Positions 1 to 6,640 of a stretch of 9,226 bases of DNA are shown piece by piece. The notes beneath the pieces were generated by a model, which worked only from the letters and a program-made list of their open reading frames with translations, was not told where the DNA came from and did no database searches. The stretch covers positions 1 through 9,226 of the forward strand of contig CAVLAC010000087.1 of assembly GCA_963661055.1 (NCBI GenBank), given 5' to 3'. Origin of the DNA: UBA1067 sp963661055. GTDB lineage: Bacteria > Verrucomicrobiota > Kiritimatiellia > RFP12 > UBA1067. A program made the translations under genes and the position numbers. Numbering within the stretch: the stretch's first letter is position 1; every line of letters starts with the position of its first letter.

Positions 1-11
1 CGACAGCCGAG

Positions 12-140
12 CGCCCGCCCTCAGGCGCGGCGGATTGCGCAGGACACGCCCCCGACGGCAATCTCTAGATTGTCGAGTGGGGCGTGGACAAGCAAGACGC
101 CCGCATCAGAGCGGGTTAGCACGGTTGCCGCCCGCCGTGC
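12..140. repeat. Cluster of four consecutive hairpins, possible structured RNA or dispersed repeat
   Basis: Four inverted repeats lie side by side. The first, 12-32, pairs CGCCCGCC with GGCG-C-GGCG around a CTCA loop, with one bulged C. The second, 46-85, pairs ACGCCCC (46-52) with GGGGCGT (79-85); inside it CGA pairs with TCG and CAATC (59-63) with GATTG (68-72) around a TCTA loop, with small bulges. The third pairs CCCGC (100-104) with GCGGG (111-115). The fourth pairs GCACGG (119-124) with CCGTGC (135-140). This density is more than I would expect by chance even in GC-rich DNA, but I match it to no known RNA family. It could be a small RNA on either strand, a REP/BIME-like element, or the terminator region of a gene left of the window. 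Strand is undetermined. Confidence 0.4.
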
Positions 141-341
141 CGCACGTTGTAAGGCATAAACACAAGACAAGCTAAAATATATGAGCAGTTCGTGCGAAGC
201 CATCAGCGGAGCGTTAGCGGAGCTTTTGTTGCCCGACGGAGTTTATAACTCAAGCTTAAAAAAGGTGGTGACTTATCGCCAAATACCCGAACGGAAGCGC
301 GTTTAGCTAAGCGTTTTGGCTTGTTTCTTTGACCTAAGTAT

Positions 342-362
342 GCTACAGTTGGAGCTACAGTT
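342..362. repeat. Tandem GCTACAGTT repeat upstream of the first promoter
   Basis: GCTACAGTT occurs exactly twice, at 342-350 and 354-362, a 12-bp period. A shorter GCTAC follows at 376-380. The pair lies about 40-60 bp upstream of the -10 element at 401-406, where an activator or repressor could bind, but no regulator is identified. A chance repeat in short intergenic DNA remains possible. Confidence 0.3.
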
Positions 363-397
363 TACTGAAATTTGGGCTACCAAAGGAGGGGAATTTT

Positions 398-406
398 TGG
401 TATAAT
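398..406 (+). promoter_or_regulatory. Extended -10 promoter of the DUF3127-dnaG transcript
   Basis: TG-G-TATAAT is a perfect consensus extended -10 element for the housekeeping sigma factor. At the usual 17-bp distance the -35 position reads TACCAA, which is poor; extended -10 promoters tolerate this. Transcription would start near 412-414, leaving a 5' leader of roughly 27-29 nt. That leader contains the AGGAG SD site (427-431) for the gene at 441. It is the best promoter match I saw in the window and the likely start of the transcript carrying dnaG and perhaps the downstream genes. Confidence 0.65.
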
Positions 407-440
407 ATGAGGACTAAAAAAGTATTAGGAGTCTATAAAA

Positions 441-833
441 ATGGCAGCTATTTATGAGTACACGGGTGTAGTCGAGAAAATCCTCCCGACACAGACGTTT
501 CAGAGTGGATTCTCGAAGCGCGATATTGTGCTTACGGACGATATTGATTCGAACGCCAAGTGGCCCAATCACATTGCTTTCACCTTCAAGAAGGAAGCCG
601 CAAGCATCCTTGAGAAAGTGCAGGAAAAGCAGCGTGTGAAGATTCGCTTTGCGATTGACGGACGCGAGTGGACGAACCCCCAGGGGCAGGTCAAGTATTT
701 CACCGATTTGACAGGCCTGAATCTTGAGGTTCTCAATGGCGATGGCACTTCGACGGAACCCGTCCCTACGCCCGCAGAGCCTGACTTCGCCGAGCCCGCA
801 GGTGGCGAAGACCTGAACGACATGCCCTTCTAA
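441..833 (+). CDS. DUF3127 OB-fold protein, putative single-strand DNA-binding protein with SSB-like tip
   Basis: This 130-residue protein looks like the DUF3127 family, small OB-fold proteins common in Bacteroidota and related phyla and thought to bind single-stranded nucleic acid. Residues 4-97 form the probable OB fold, with the family-like core VKIRFAIDGREW (66-77) and KYFTDL (85-90). Residues 98-130 are a disordered, Pro/Glu-rich tail ending in EDLNDMPF. That ending resembles the acidic DDDIPF tip by which bacterial SSB recruits replication and repair proteins, so this protein may dock partners the same way. The start is supported by AGGAG at 427-431, 9 nt before the ATG, and by a promoter at 398-406. 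It lies 42 nt upstream of dnaG, which fits a replication role. Function is inferred from fold, tail and context. It need not be the cell's only SSB. Confidence 0.8.
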   Translation: MAAIYEYTGVVEKILPTQTFQSGFSKRDIVLTDDIDSNAKWPNHIAFTFKKEAASILEKVQEKQRVKIRFAIDGREWTNPQGQVKYFTDLTGLNLEVLNGDGTSTEPVPTPAEPDFAEPAGGEDLNDMPF

Positions 834-839
834 AGGCTA

Positions 840-864
840 ATTACGCGGCAAATTGTCGCGTAAT
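840..864 (+). promoter_or_regulatory. Intergenic hairpin between the SSB-like gene and dnaG
   Basis: ATTACGCGGC (840-849) pairs with GTCGCGTAAT (855-864) around an AAATT loop. This gives a 10-bp stem with a single G-U wobble. It sits just after the stop of the DUF3127 gene and ends 11 nt before the dnaG ATG. No T-run follows on the + strand, so it is not a classical intrinsic terminator. It could protect the upstream mRNA 3' end, mark an RNase cleavage site that sets different levels of the two proteins, or tune dnaG translation. It could also serve as a protein-binding palindrome in DNA. Confidence 0.6.
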
Positions 865-875
865 CACTCTCGGCT

Positions 876-2828
876 ATGGCAGTTAACCTCTCAGATGCCA
901 CTATTGAGGAAATTAAGTCGCGAATTGACCTCGCTGACTTAATCGCCTCATACGGCGTGCAATTGAAGCACGCTGGGGCGTCTCTGTTAGCGTGCTGTCC
1001 GTTCCACAACGAGAAGACGCCGAGTTTTAATGTTGACCGCGTCAAAGGGTTTTACCACTGCTTTGGCTGTGGCGAATCGGGGGACGCGATTAAGTTCGTC
1101 GAGAAGATGGAAGGCGCGACCTTCATTGACGCGGTCAAGAAACTCGCCGAACGCTGTGGCATTAAACTTGAGGAAACGAAGCCCGATCCCGACGCAGGCA
1201 AGCGCAAGCGGCTCTATGCGCTGATGGGGGAACTTGCGCAGTTCTATCACCAGTGCCTCTTAGAGACGAAAGAAGCCGAACAAGCGCGGCAGTATCTAAA
1301 GACGCGCGCTTTAAACCGCAAGGTCTGCGAGGACTTCATCATTGGCTATGCGCCGACGGGCATGACGACCCTCCTCGCGTGGGCAGAAAAAGCGGGCTAT
1401 ACCCCAGAAGAACTCGAAAACGCGGGAGTCATCCGTCGCGGCGAAACGCCAGACGACCTCGGCTATCACCGCTTCGCGGGGCGGCTCATGTTCACCATCA
1501 AAGACAAGGGTGGACGCGTTGTGGCGTTCTCGGGACGCCAACTCGTGGAAAAGAAGAACTCGGGCAAGTATGTAAACTCGCCCGAGACGCTCATCTTCAA
1601 GAAATCACATGTCCTTTTTGCCTTCGATAAAGCCGCGTCAAATATCGCGAAGTCTCCGCACCGCGAGGCGATTGTCTGCGAGGGACAAATTGATACTATC
1701 CGTTTCCACATCAGCGGCTTCCCCGTCGCCGTCGCCTCACAAGGGACAGCCTTCACTGAGGAGCATGTAAAACTCCTCAAAACCGTCGCCGATTCGGTTG
1801 TCCTCGTCTTTGATGATGACGCGGCGGGACATAAGGCGACAATCCGCACGGCGCGGCTCTTTCTCGCGGCGGGAATCCCTGTCCGCACCGTGAGCCTACC
1901 CGATGGCGATGACCCCGACTCTTATTTGCGTACGAAGGGATCTGCCGCGTTTCAGAAGCTACTCGACGCGGCACAGTCCATTGTCGCCTTCCAATATCGT
2001 GCGGCACGGCTCGCCGAGAAGAATCCTGATTCCATAGACGCGGTCTCCCGCATTTCTAAGGGACTCATCGAAACACTCGCCGCGTGCGCATCGTCCGTCC
2101 TCAAGGCAAACCTTCTTGGTGAAGCGGCGAAGCTCTTGCATGTGCCCAGCGCGGCACTTACGGACGACCTAGCGAAAGCCGAAACGGCAAATCGCACGCG
2201 CTTTTCACGGACGAGGAAAACTTCGACAAGCGCGGCACCTGCGCCCGAAAGTGCCGCGCCCGAAGAGGCGGTAGCCGTACCTGAAGAAGATGACCTCCCC
2301 AATGAAGGCATAGACGCGGCGGATGTCATACCGCCGCCGCCAGGCGAGAGCGCGTTCCTTGGATTCCTACTCTCAAGCGAAGCGATAGGCGATGTCGTTC
2401 AAGAAGTCCAGGAGCTACTGCCGCCGTATGTGCTCGCTCACGAACTTTCGCGCGAAGTCTATACGCAGTGGCTCAAGACCATTTCTGCTGACGCGGGCGA
2501 GGATATGCTCGCGCAATATGTGAAGAGCCTACCGCCACGAATGCGGGCGTGGTTTGATTCCGCCTTTGCACAAGGTCCGCGCGGCGAAGCGAGTGGGCTC
2601 ACGGCGCTCGAAATGGCGCGGGGGTACATCCGTAGCCTCTGGGTGGCGCATCTAACGCGCCGCCGCGGGGAATTGCCCGCACAAGAAGAGACGGGCGAAG
2701 TCGCCCGCGAACGCCTGAGGCTCACAATGGCAATTAGCTTCATCCGCACGAAGTCGTGGGCTCTCGCGCGTGAAAACATTTTAAAGCAACTAACAGTTAA
2801 AGAAGGAGAACTCCAAAAATGGACCTAA
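876..2828 (+). CDS. dnaG: DNA primase DnaG
   Basis: DnaG makes the RNA primers for lagging-strand synthesis at the replication fork, together with the DnaB helicase. The 650-residue product has all expected parts. The N-terminal CHC2 zinc ribbon (about 35-95) has ligands C41, H44, C62 and C65. The primase core follows (about 120-255). The TOPRIM metal site has E269 in EGQID, D313 and D315 in FDDDAAG, and a later acidic motif DGDDPDSY (343-350). Residues about 440-492 form a long Ala/Pro/Glu-rich linker. The C-terminal region (about 493-650) occupies the place of the DnaB-interacting domain but is too diverged to confirm by eye. EGQID replaces the EGYMD of E. coli, a variant I associate with PVC-group primases. 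The start gives a normal N-terminus (IEEIKSRIDLADLIASYGV) although no SD precedes it. Its last 10 nt overlap the MoxR gene. Confidence 0.97.
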   Translation: MAVNLSDATIEEIKSRIDLADLIASYGVQLKHAGASLLACCPFHNEKTPSFNVDRVKGFYHCFGCGESGDAIKFVEKMEGATFIDAVKKLAERCGIKLEETKPDPDAGKRKRLYALMGELAQFYHQCLLETKEAEQARQYLKTRALNRKVCEDFIIGYAPTGMTTLLAWAEKAGYTPEELENAGVIRRGETPDDLGYHRFAGRLMFTIKDKGGRVVAFSGRQLVEKKNSGKYVNSPETLIFKKSHVLFAFDKAASNIAKSPHREAIVCEGQIDTIRFHISGFPVAVASQGTAFTEEHVKLLKTVADSVVLVFDDDAAGHKATIRTARLFLAAGIPVRTVSLPDGDDPDSYLRTKGSAAFQKLLDAAQSIVAFQYRAARLAEKNPDSIDAVSRISKGLIETLAACASSVLKANLLGEAAKLLHVPSAALTDDLAKAETANRTRFSRTRKTSTSAAPAPESAAPEEAVAVPEEDDLPNEGIDAADVIPPPPGESAFLGFLLSSEAIGDVVQEVQELLPPYVLAHELSREVYTQWLKTISADAGEDMLAQYVKSLPPRMRAWFDSAFAQGPRGEASGLTALEMARGYIRSLWVAHLTRRRGELPAQEETGEVARERLRLTMAISFIRTKSWALARENILKQLTVKEGELQKWT

Positions 2829-3781
2829 AAGAAGCCACTGCCCGTATCGCGGCACAAAAGGAACTCGTCGGGAAAATCCGTGCTGAGGTCGGCAAAGTCA
2901 TTGTGGGGCAAGAAAAGCTCATTGACCGTCTTGTTCTCGCCCTAATTACGAATGGGCACATCCTGCTCGAGGGCGTGCCAGGTCTCGCGAAAACGCTCGC
3001 CTGCAATACGCTCGCAAAGGTTCTCGGGCTCGACTTTAAGCGCATTTCCTTTACGCCAGACCTCCTACCAGCGGATGTCACGGGCACGCTCATTTATTCG
3101 CCCAAGACAGGCGAGTTCACGCCGAAGAAAGGCCCCGTCTTCACGAACCTCCTCTTGGCGGACGAAATTAACCGTGCCCCCGCGAAGGTGCAGTCCGCGC
3201 TCTTGGAAGCGATGCAGGAGCGGCAGGTGACAATTGGCGAAGACACGTGCGCTTTGCCTGTCCCCTTCCTCGTCCTCGCGACTCAGAACCCGATTGAGCA
3301 AGAAGGCACCTACCCGCTTCCTGAAGCGCAGGTCGACCGCTTTATGTTCAAGTGCCTCGTTGAGTCGCCTTCCAAGGACGATGAGCGGCGCATTATGCAA
3401 CGCTTCGCCGAGAATATCGAGAAGCCCCAAGTCGAGACCGTCTGCACCCGCGAGGACATCGCGAATCTGCGCGCGGCACTTGACCAGGTTTACTGCGATG
3501 AGAAAGTCGGCGATTATATCCTCGACATCATCTTCAAGACACGCGAGAAGAGCGCGAGCATCCAAAACGGAGCCTCCCCGCGTGCCACACTCGCGCTTAA
3601 CCTTGCCGCGCGCGGCAATGCGCTTATGCACGGGCGGTCTTACGCCACCCCGCAGGATGTGAAGGAAGTCGCGCACGATGTCCTTCGCCACCGCATTCTC
3701 CTCACCTATGAAGCGGAAGCCGAGGAGCTCACCAGCGACGCGATTATCGACAAGATTCTCAACGAAGTGCCTGTGCCGTAA
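2819..3781 (+). CDS. MoxR-family AAA+ ATPase
   Basis: This 320-residue protein is a MoxR-type AAA+ ATPase, a chaperone-like motor usually encoded beside DUF58 and VWA proteins and thought to remodel or activate partner complexes. Visible motifs are Walker A GVPGLAKT (52-59, K58), Walker B LLLADE (111-116), sensor 1 in ATQNP (N157), R174 in QVDRF as likely arginine finger, and sensor 2 in GASPRA (R255). Length and motif order are typical, and the protein looks fully active. The ATG lies inside the 3' end of dnaG. An SD (AAGGAG, 2803-2808) within the dnaG coding sequence supports this start and suggests translational coupling. The DUF58 gene begins 2 nt after the stop, which is the standard MoxR-DUF58 pairing. 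The cellular substrate cannot be told from sequence. Confidence 0.95.
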   Translation: MDLKEATARIAAQKELVGKIRAEVGKVIVGQEKLIDRLVLALITNGHILLEGVPGLAKTLACNTLAKVLGLDFKRISFTPDLLPADVTGTLIYSPKTGEFTPKKGPVFTNLLLADEINRAPAKVQSALLEAMQERQVTIGEDTCALPVPFLVLATQNPIEQEGTYPLPEAQVDRFMFKCLVESPSKDDERRIMQRFAENIEKPQVETVCTREDIANLRAALDQVYCDEKVGDYILDIIFKTREKSASIQNGASPRATLALNLAARGNALMHGRSYATPQDVKEVAHDVLRHRILLTYEAEAEELTSDAIIDKILNEVPVP

Positions 3782-3783
3782 TT

Positions 3784-4671
3784 ATGGTTCAAGATGTCAA
3801 AGAGTTGATGGCGAAAGTGGGGCGCATTCGCGTCCTCACCAAACGCCTCGTGGACGACGAACTCAGCGGCGATTACCACACCTCTTTTAAGGGGCAGGGC
3901 GTTGAGTTTGAGGAAGTGCGTCCCTACGCCTTTGGCGATGATGTCCGTTCCATCGACTGGAATGTCACGGCGCGGACGGGCGCCCCTTATATCAAGCGCT
4001 ATTCAGAGGAGCGCGAACTCACGATTCTCTTTGCGGTGGATGTCTCGGGCTCGCAGAACTATGGTAGCGGCTCTCGCACAAAGGCGGAACTCGCGGCGGA
4101 AGCCTCGGCACTCCTTACCCTCACGGCAATTCGCAACCAAGACAAGGTGGGGCTTGTCCTTTTCTCTGACCACATCGTCAAATATCTACCGCCGCGCAAA
4201 GGCAGGGATAGCGTCCTTCGCCTTGCCCGTGAAGTGCTCGCGGCAGGTGAAACGGCGGAAGGTGGCACGGATATCGAGGGGGCACTCGCCTTCTTGAATC
4301 GTGTCTGCAAACGCCGCGCGGTCGTCTTTCTCGTGAGCGACTTTATGACCCCGCAGGACTACGCGAAGACCTTGCGAATCACGGCGCACCGCCACGATGT
4401 TATTTGCGCAACCATCGCCGACCCAACCGAAAGCGACTTGCCCAAGGCGGGACTCATCGAGCTAGAAGACCCCGAGACAGGCGAAGTAGCCGCCGTCGAT
4501 ACTTCCGACCCCGCCATTCGCGGCGCATTTGCCGCGCAAGCCGCCGCAGACCGCGAGCACCTCGTGCGCACTCTCGCCAAGGCGGGGGTGGACCGCGTCG
4601 ATTTGAGCACGGACCGTCCCTACATCAATGACATCCGTGCACTCTTTAAACGGAGGGCGCGTAAGCGTTAA
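3784..4671 (+). CDS. DUF58 domain protein with VWA-like fold (MoxR partner)
   Basis: This 295-residue soluble protein belongs to the DUF58 family, the usual partner of MoxR ATPases. The DUF58 signature spans about 35-66 (FKGQGVEFEEVRPY, then GDDVRSIDWNVTART). The rest is a von Willebrand A-like fold. An intact metal-ion adhesion site is visible: D86, S88 and S90 in DVSGS, T162 in EGGTDIEGA, and D186 in VSDF. Metal-dependent protein binding is therefore likely. No membrane segment is visible, so it should act in the cytoplasm next to MoxR. The start matches the usual DUF58 N-terminus (KELMAKVGRIRVLTKRLVDD). No strong SD is seen, and the 2-nt gap after MoxR suggests coupled translation. The next gene starts 5 nt after its stop. 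Its exact role is unknown across the family. Confidence 0.94.
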   Translation: MVQDVKELMAKVGRIRVLTKRLVDDELSGDYHTSFKGQGVEFEEVRPYAFGDDVRSIDWNVTARTGAPYIKRYSEERELTILFAVDVSGSQNYGSGSRTKAELAAEASALLTLTAIRNQDKVGLVLFSDHIVKYLPPRKGRDSVLRLAREVLAAGETAEGGTDIEGALAFLNRVCKRRAVVFLVSDFMTPQDYAKTLRITAHRHDVICATIADPTESDLPKAGLIELEDPETGEVAAVDTSDPAIRGAFAAQAAADREHLVRTLAKAGVDRVDLSTDRPYINDIRALFKRRARKR

Positions 4672-4676
4672 AAACT

Positions 4677-5564
4677 ATGTGGAATATACTTCTTTTAGCA
4701 GTTATTCTGCTCGACTTCCACAAAGATGACCTCTCGCTCACCGTGGAAGCCGCGTCCGCCCAGATAGATCCTGGTCGAAGCGTGCAACTCGCGGTGACAC
4801 TTAAGACTCCGAAGGGAGTCGAAGTCGATCCACCCGATTTCCGTCCACGGGTTCGTGGCTTTTCACTTGCCGAGGAATATGCCGAGGAGCCTATAATTGA
4901 CGCGGACGGCGCGAAAACCCAAGTCGTCAATTGGAAACTCGTGCCCGAACCCATCGCTACCTCTTATAAGGTCGCGCCTTTCGTGGTCGGGCGCTACTGG
5001 GCGGGACCCATCCGTTTCGAAGCCCCCGCCGCACGCCCTGCGGTCGAGGGAGACTATGAACTCAATCCGCAAAAGGTTTTACCCCCCCTCTCTTGGAAAC
5101 TCGTCGGCAAAATCGCCCTCTGGCTACTTGGAATCCTCCTCGTCGGCGCGGCACTTGTGGCAGGCATTCGCTACCTAGCGCGGCGCGTCAAGGAACACCG
5201 TATGAGCCCGATTGAGCGTGCGTGGGTGGAACTTGAACGCCTCCTCAAGAAAGGCTTGCCTGGGCGCGGACGCTATAAGGACTTTTATGTGGAATTGACG
5301 ATGGTCGTACGGCGGTATGTGCAGCGGCAATATGGAATCCGTGCGCCACACCTGACGACGCAAGAATTCTTTGAGGAAATCAAGAAGCGCGGCACTCAGA
5401 ATAACGCGCGGCTTGAGAACCTGCAGCAATTCCTCGAAGCCGCCGACCTCGTGAAGTTCGCGGGCGTGGAAGCGACCCCCGAAATGGCGGATGAGGCGAC
5501 TAATTCGGCGCGTACCTACCTCAAAACAGATTCCGCCGCCGCGAAAGAGGGAGGTGCGAAATGA
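4677..5564 (+). CDS. BatD/DUF4381-like single-pass membrane protein
   Basis: This 295-residue protein occupies the place where Bat clusters carry BatD or DUF4381 proteins. A short hydrophobic start (3-12) may be a signal or anchor. Residues about 18-130 look like a beta-rich, probably Ig-like extracytoplasmic domain. One clear membrane helix spans about 142-167 and is followed by the basic RYLARRVKEHR. The C-terminal cytoplasmic part (about 175-283) is helical and has the RYKDFYVELTMVVRRYVQRQYGI and TTQEFFEEI patterns typical of the BatD/DUF4381 C-terminus. It is much shorter than classical BatD proteins (about 600 residues), with a single extracytoplasmic domain. The ATG is 5 nt after the DUF58 stop, and the stop overlaps the next start by 4 nt (ATGA). 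It probably links the MoxR-DUF58 pair to the envelope. The call rests on architecture and context. Confidence 0.75.
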   Translation: MWNILLLAVILLDFHKDDLSLTVEAASAQIDPGRSVQLAVTLKTPKGVEVDPPDFRPRVRGFSLAEEYAEEPIIDADGAKTQVVNWKLVPEPIATSYKVAPFVVGRYWAGPIRFEAPAARPAVEGDYELNPQKVLPPLSWKLVGKIALWLLGILLVGAALVAGIRYLARRVKEHRMSPIERAWVELERLLKKGLPGRGRYKDFYVELTMVVRRYVQRQYGIRAPHLTTQEFFEEIKKRGTQNNARLENLQQFLEAADLVKFAGVEATPEMADEATNSARTYLKTDSAAAKEGGAK

Positions 5565-6613
5565 TTCCGAACTTTGCCGCGCCTTGGGCATTCCTTCTCG
5601 CCCTGCCCCTCGCATTTGCCGCGTGGAGACTCCTTCGGCGGCGCAAAAGAGGCGGTGTTAAGTTTTCCGCTTTCGCGCGTCTGCCGCGCACAGCGGGTGG
5701 CTGGCGGGCGTGGGTGGCGGAGCACATTCCGTATGTGCTTCTCGTGGGGCTCACCCTACTCGTAATTGCCGCCGCACGCCCCCGCACCCCCCTCGCGCAC
5801 CGCTCTCAGCAAGTGGACGCGATTGCCATTGCCATGACGCTCGATGTCTCGGGGTCTATGGAAGCCCTTGACCTCACGCCGCGCGGCAAGCAGCGTTCCA
5901 AAGAAACGACGCGCCTTGCCATTGTTAAGAAGCTCTTCGTCGAATTCGTGGATAAGCGTCCAGATGACCTGATTGGGCTTGTCACATTCGGAGGCTATGC
6001 CGCGACGCGTGCACCCCTCACGGCAGACCACGCCGCGCTCGACAATGTGCTGAGGGGCGTGGAAGTTCCGTCCGTCGCCTTTGACGCGAAAGGCAACGCC
6101 ATTGCCCAAGACGAACAGATGACGGCGCTCGGCGACGGACTCTCCCTCGCCCTTCTGCGACTCAAGGACGCGAAGCCGAAGTCGAAAGTAGTCATTCTTC
6201 TATCCGATGGCGTGAGCAATACGGGCGCAGTGACGCCTGAGGAAGCGGCGGACGCGGCAGAAAAGCTTGGGATTCGTGTCTATGCGATTGGTATTGGTAC
6301 AAAATCAACGCGCACCCCCTTCTTTTCGCGAGATTTCTTCGGTCGCCCCACGATTGCTTATGCCGATACGACATTTGACGAAGGGCAACTCAAGTCCATT
6401 GCGAAGAAGACGGGCGGACGCTACTTCGCCGTCAATGACCGCGCGGCACTTGCCTCGGCATTGGAAGAAATTGATAAGCTCGAGACTACCGCGCTCGATG
6501 TGGATGTCTGGGACCGCTGGGACGAAAAGTTCGTTCCGTTCCTCATTGGCGGCGTGGGGCTCCTCGTCGCGGCAGTCCTCATCTCACTTGCCGCAAACCG
6601 CCGCGTTTGCTAA
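5561..6613 (+). CDS. Membrane-anchored VWA-domain protein, BatA/BatB-like
   Basis: The 350-residue product has the BatA/BatB architecture. Two N-terminal membrane helices lie at about 8-23 and 55-72. A von Willebrand A domain spans about 86-305, and a C-terminal helix lies at about 324-345. The MIDAS metal site is complete: D95, S97 and S99 in DVSGSM, T188 in EQMTALGDG, and D216 in LLSDGVSN. The domain should bind a divalent cation and a protein partner. It ends in NRRVC, leaving a cysteine at the very C-terminus. A strong SD (GGAGGTG, 5550-5556) precedes the ATG, which overlaps the previous stop as ATGA. It closes the MoxR/DUF58/BatD-like module; no second VWA protein, TPR BatC or BatE follows. 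Whether it corresponds to BatA or BatB cannot be decided from one copy. Confidence 0.9.
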   Translation: MIPNFAAPWAFLLALPLAFAAWRLLRRRKRGGVKFSAFARLPRTAGGWRAWVAEHIPYVLLVGLTLLVIAAARPRTPLAHRSQQVDAIAIAMTLDVSGSMEALDLTPRGKQRSKETTRLAIVKKLFVEFVDKRPDDLIGLVTFGGYAATRAPLTADHAALDNVLRGVEVPSVAFDAKGNAIAQDEQMTALGDGLSLALLRLKDAKPKSKVVILLSDGVSNTGAVTPEEAADAAEKLGIRVYAIGIGTKSTRTPFFSRDFFGRPTIAYADTTFDEGQLKSIAKKTGGRYFAVNDRAALASALEEIDKLETTALDVDVWDRWDEKFVPFLIGGVGLLVAAVLISLAANRRVC

Positions 6614-6640
6614 CTAACTCTTTAAAATAAAGGAATTACA

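Larger units (their letters stand above)
1..440. other. Gene-free upstream region with GC-rich hairpin cluster
   Basis: No recognisable protein, tRNA, tmRNA, SRP or RNase P signature is visible here. The first ~150 nt are GC-rich and hold several inverted repeats (separate entry). From about 160 the sequence becomes clearly AT-richer and looks like promoter DNA. A 13-nt interrupted palindrome (GAGTT-TAT-AACTC) sits at 239-251. GCGTTT occurs twice at 299-304 and 311-316, around an AGCTAA. GCTACAGTT is repeated at 342-350 and 354-362. A 60-codon minus-strand frame (21-203) crosses the hairpins. Its product resembles nothing I know and lacks a clear SD, so I do not call it a gene. The stretch probably contains the end of an upstream transcript or a dispersed repeat, followed by the promoter of the first gene. 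Confidence 0.6.

Noticed and set aside
21..203. 60-codon minus-strand frame as a protein gene
   Set aside because: It has no recognisable domain and no clear SD, and it coincides with strong inverted repeats that explain the open frame. Kept only as part of the hairpin region.
264..280. Minus-strand terminator (stem plus T-run)
   Set aside because: The run of six T lies at the right place, but on the minus strand the 5-bp stem contains an A-C mismatch, and no minus-strand gene is established.
833..875. Hairpin 840-864 as a Rho-independent terminator separating the first gene from dnaG
   Set aside because: No T-run follows the stem and dnaG has no visible promoter of its own, so read-through is more likely.
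2959..3691. Long antisense and alternative-frame ORFs within MoxR and other genes
   Set aside because: These frames are by-products of GC-rich codon use. Their translations are Arg/Ser/Ala-rich with no domain signature, while the + strand genes in the same DNA have complete motifs.
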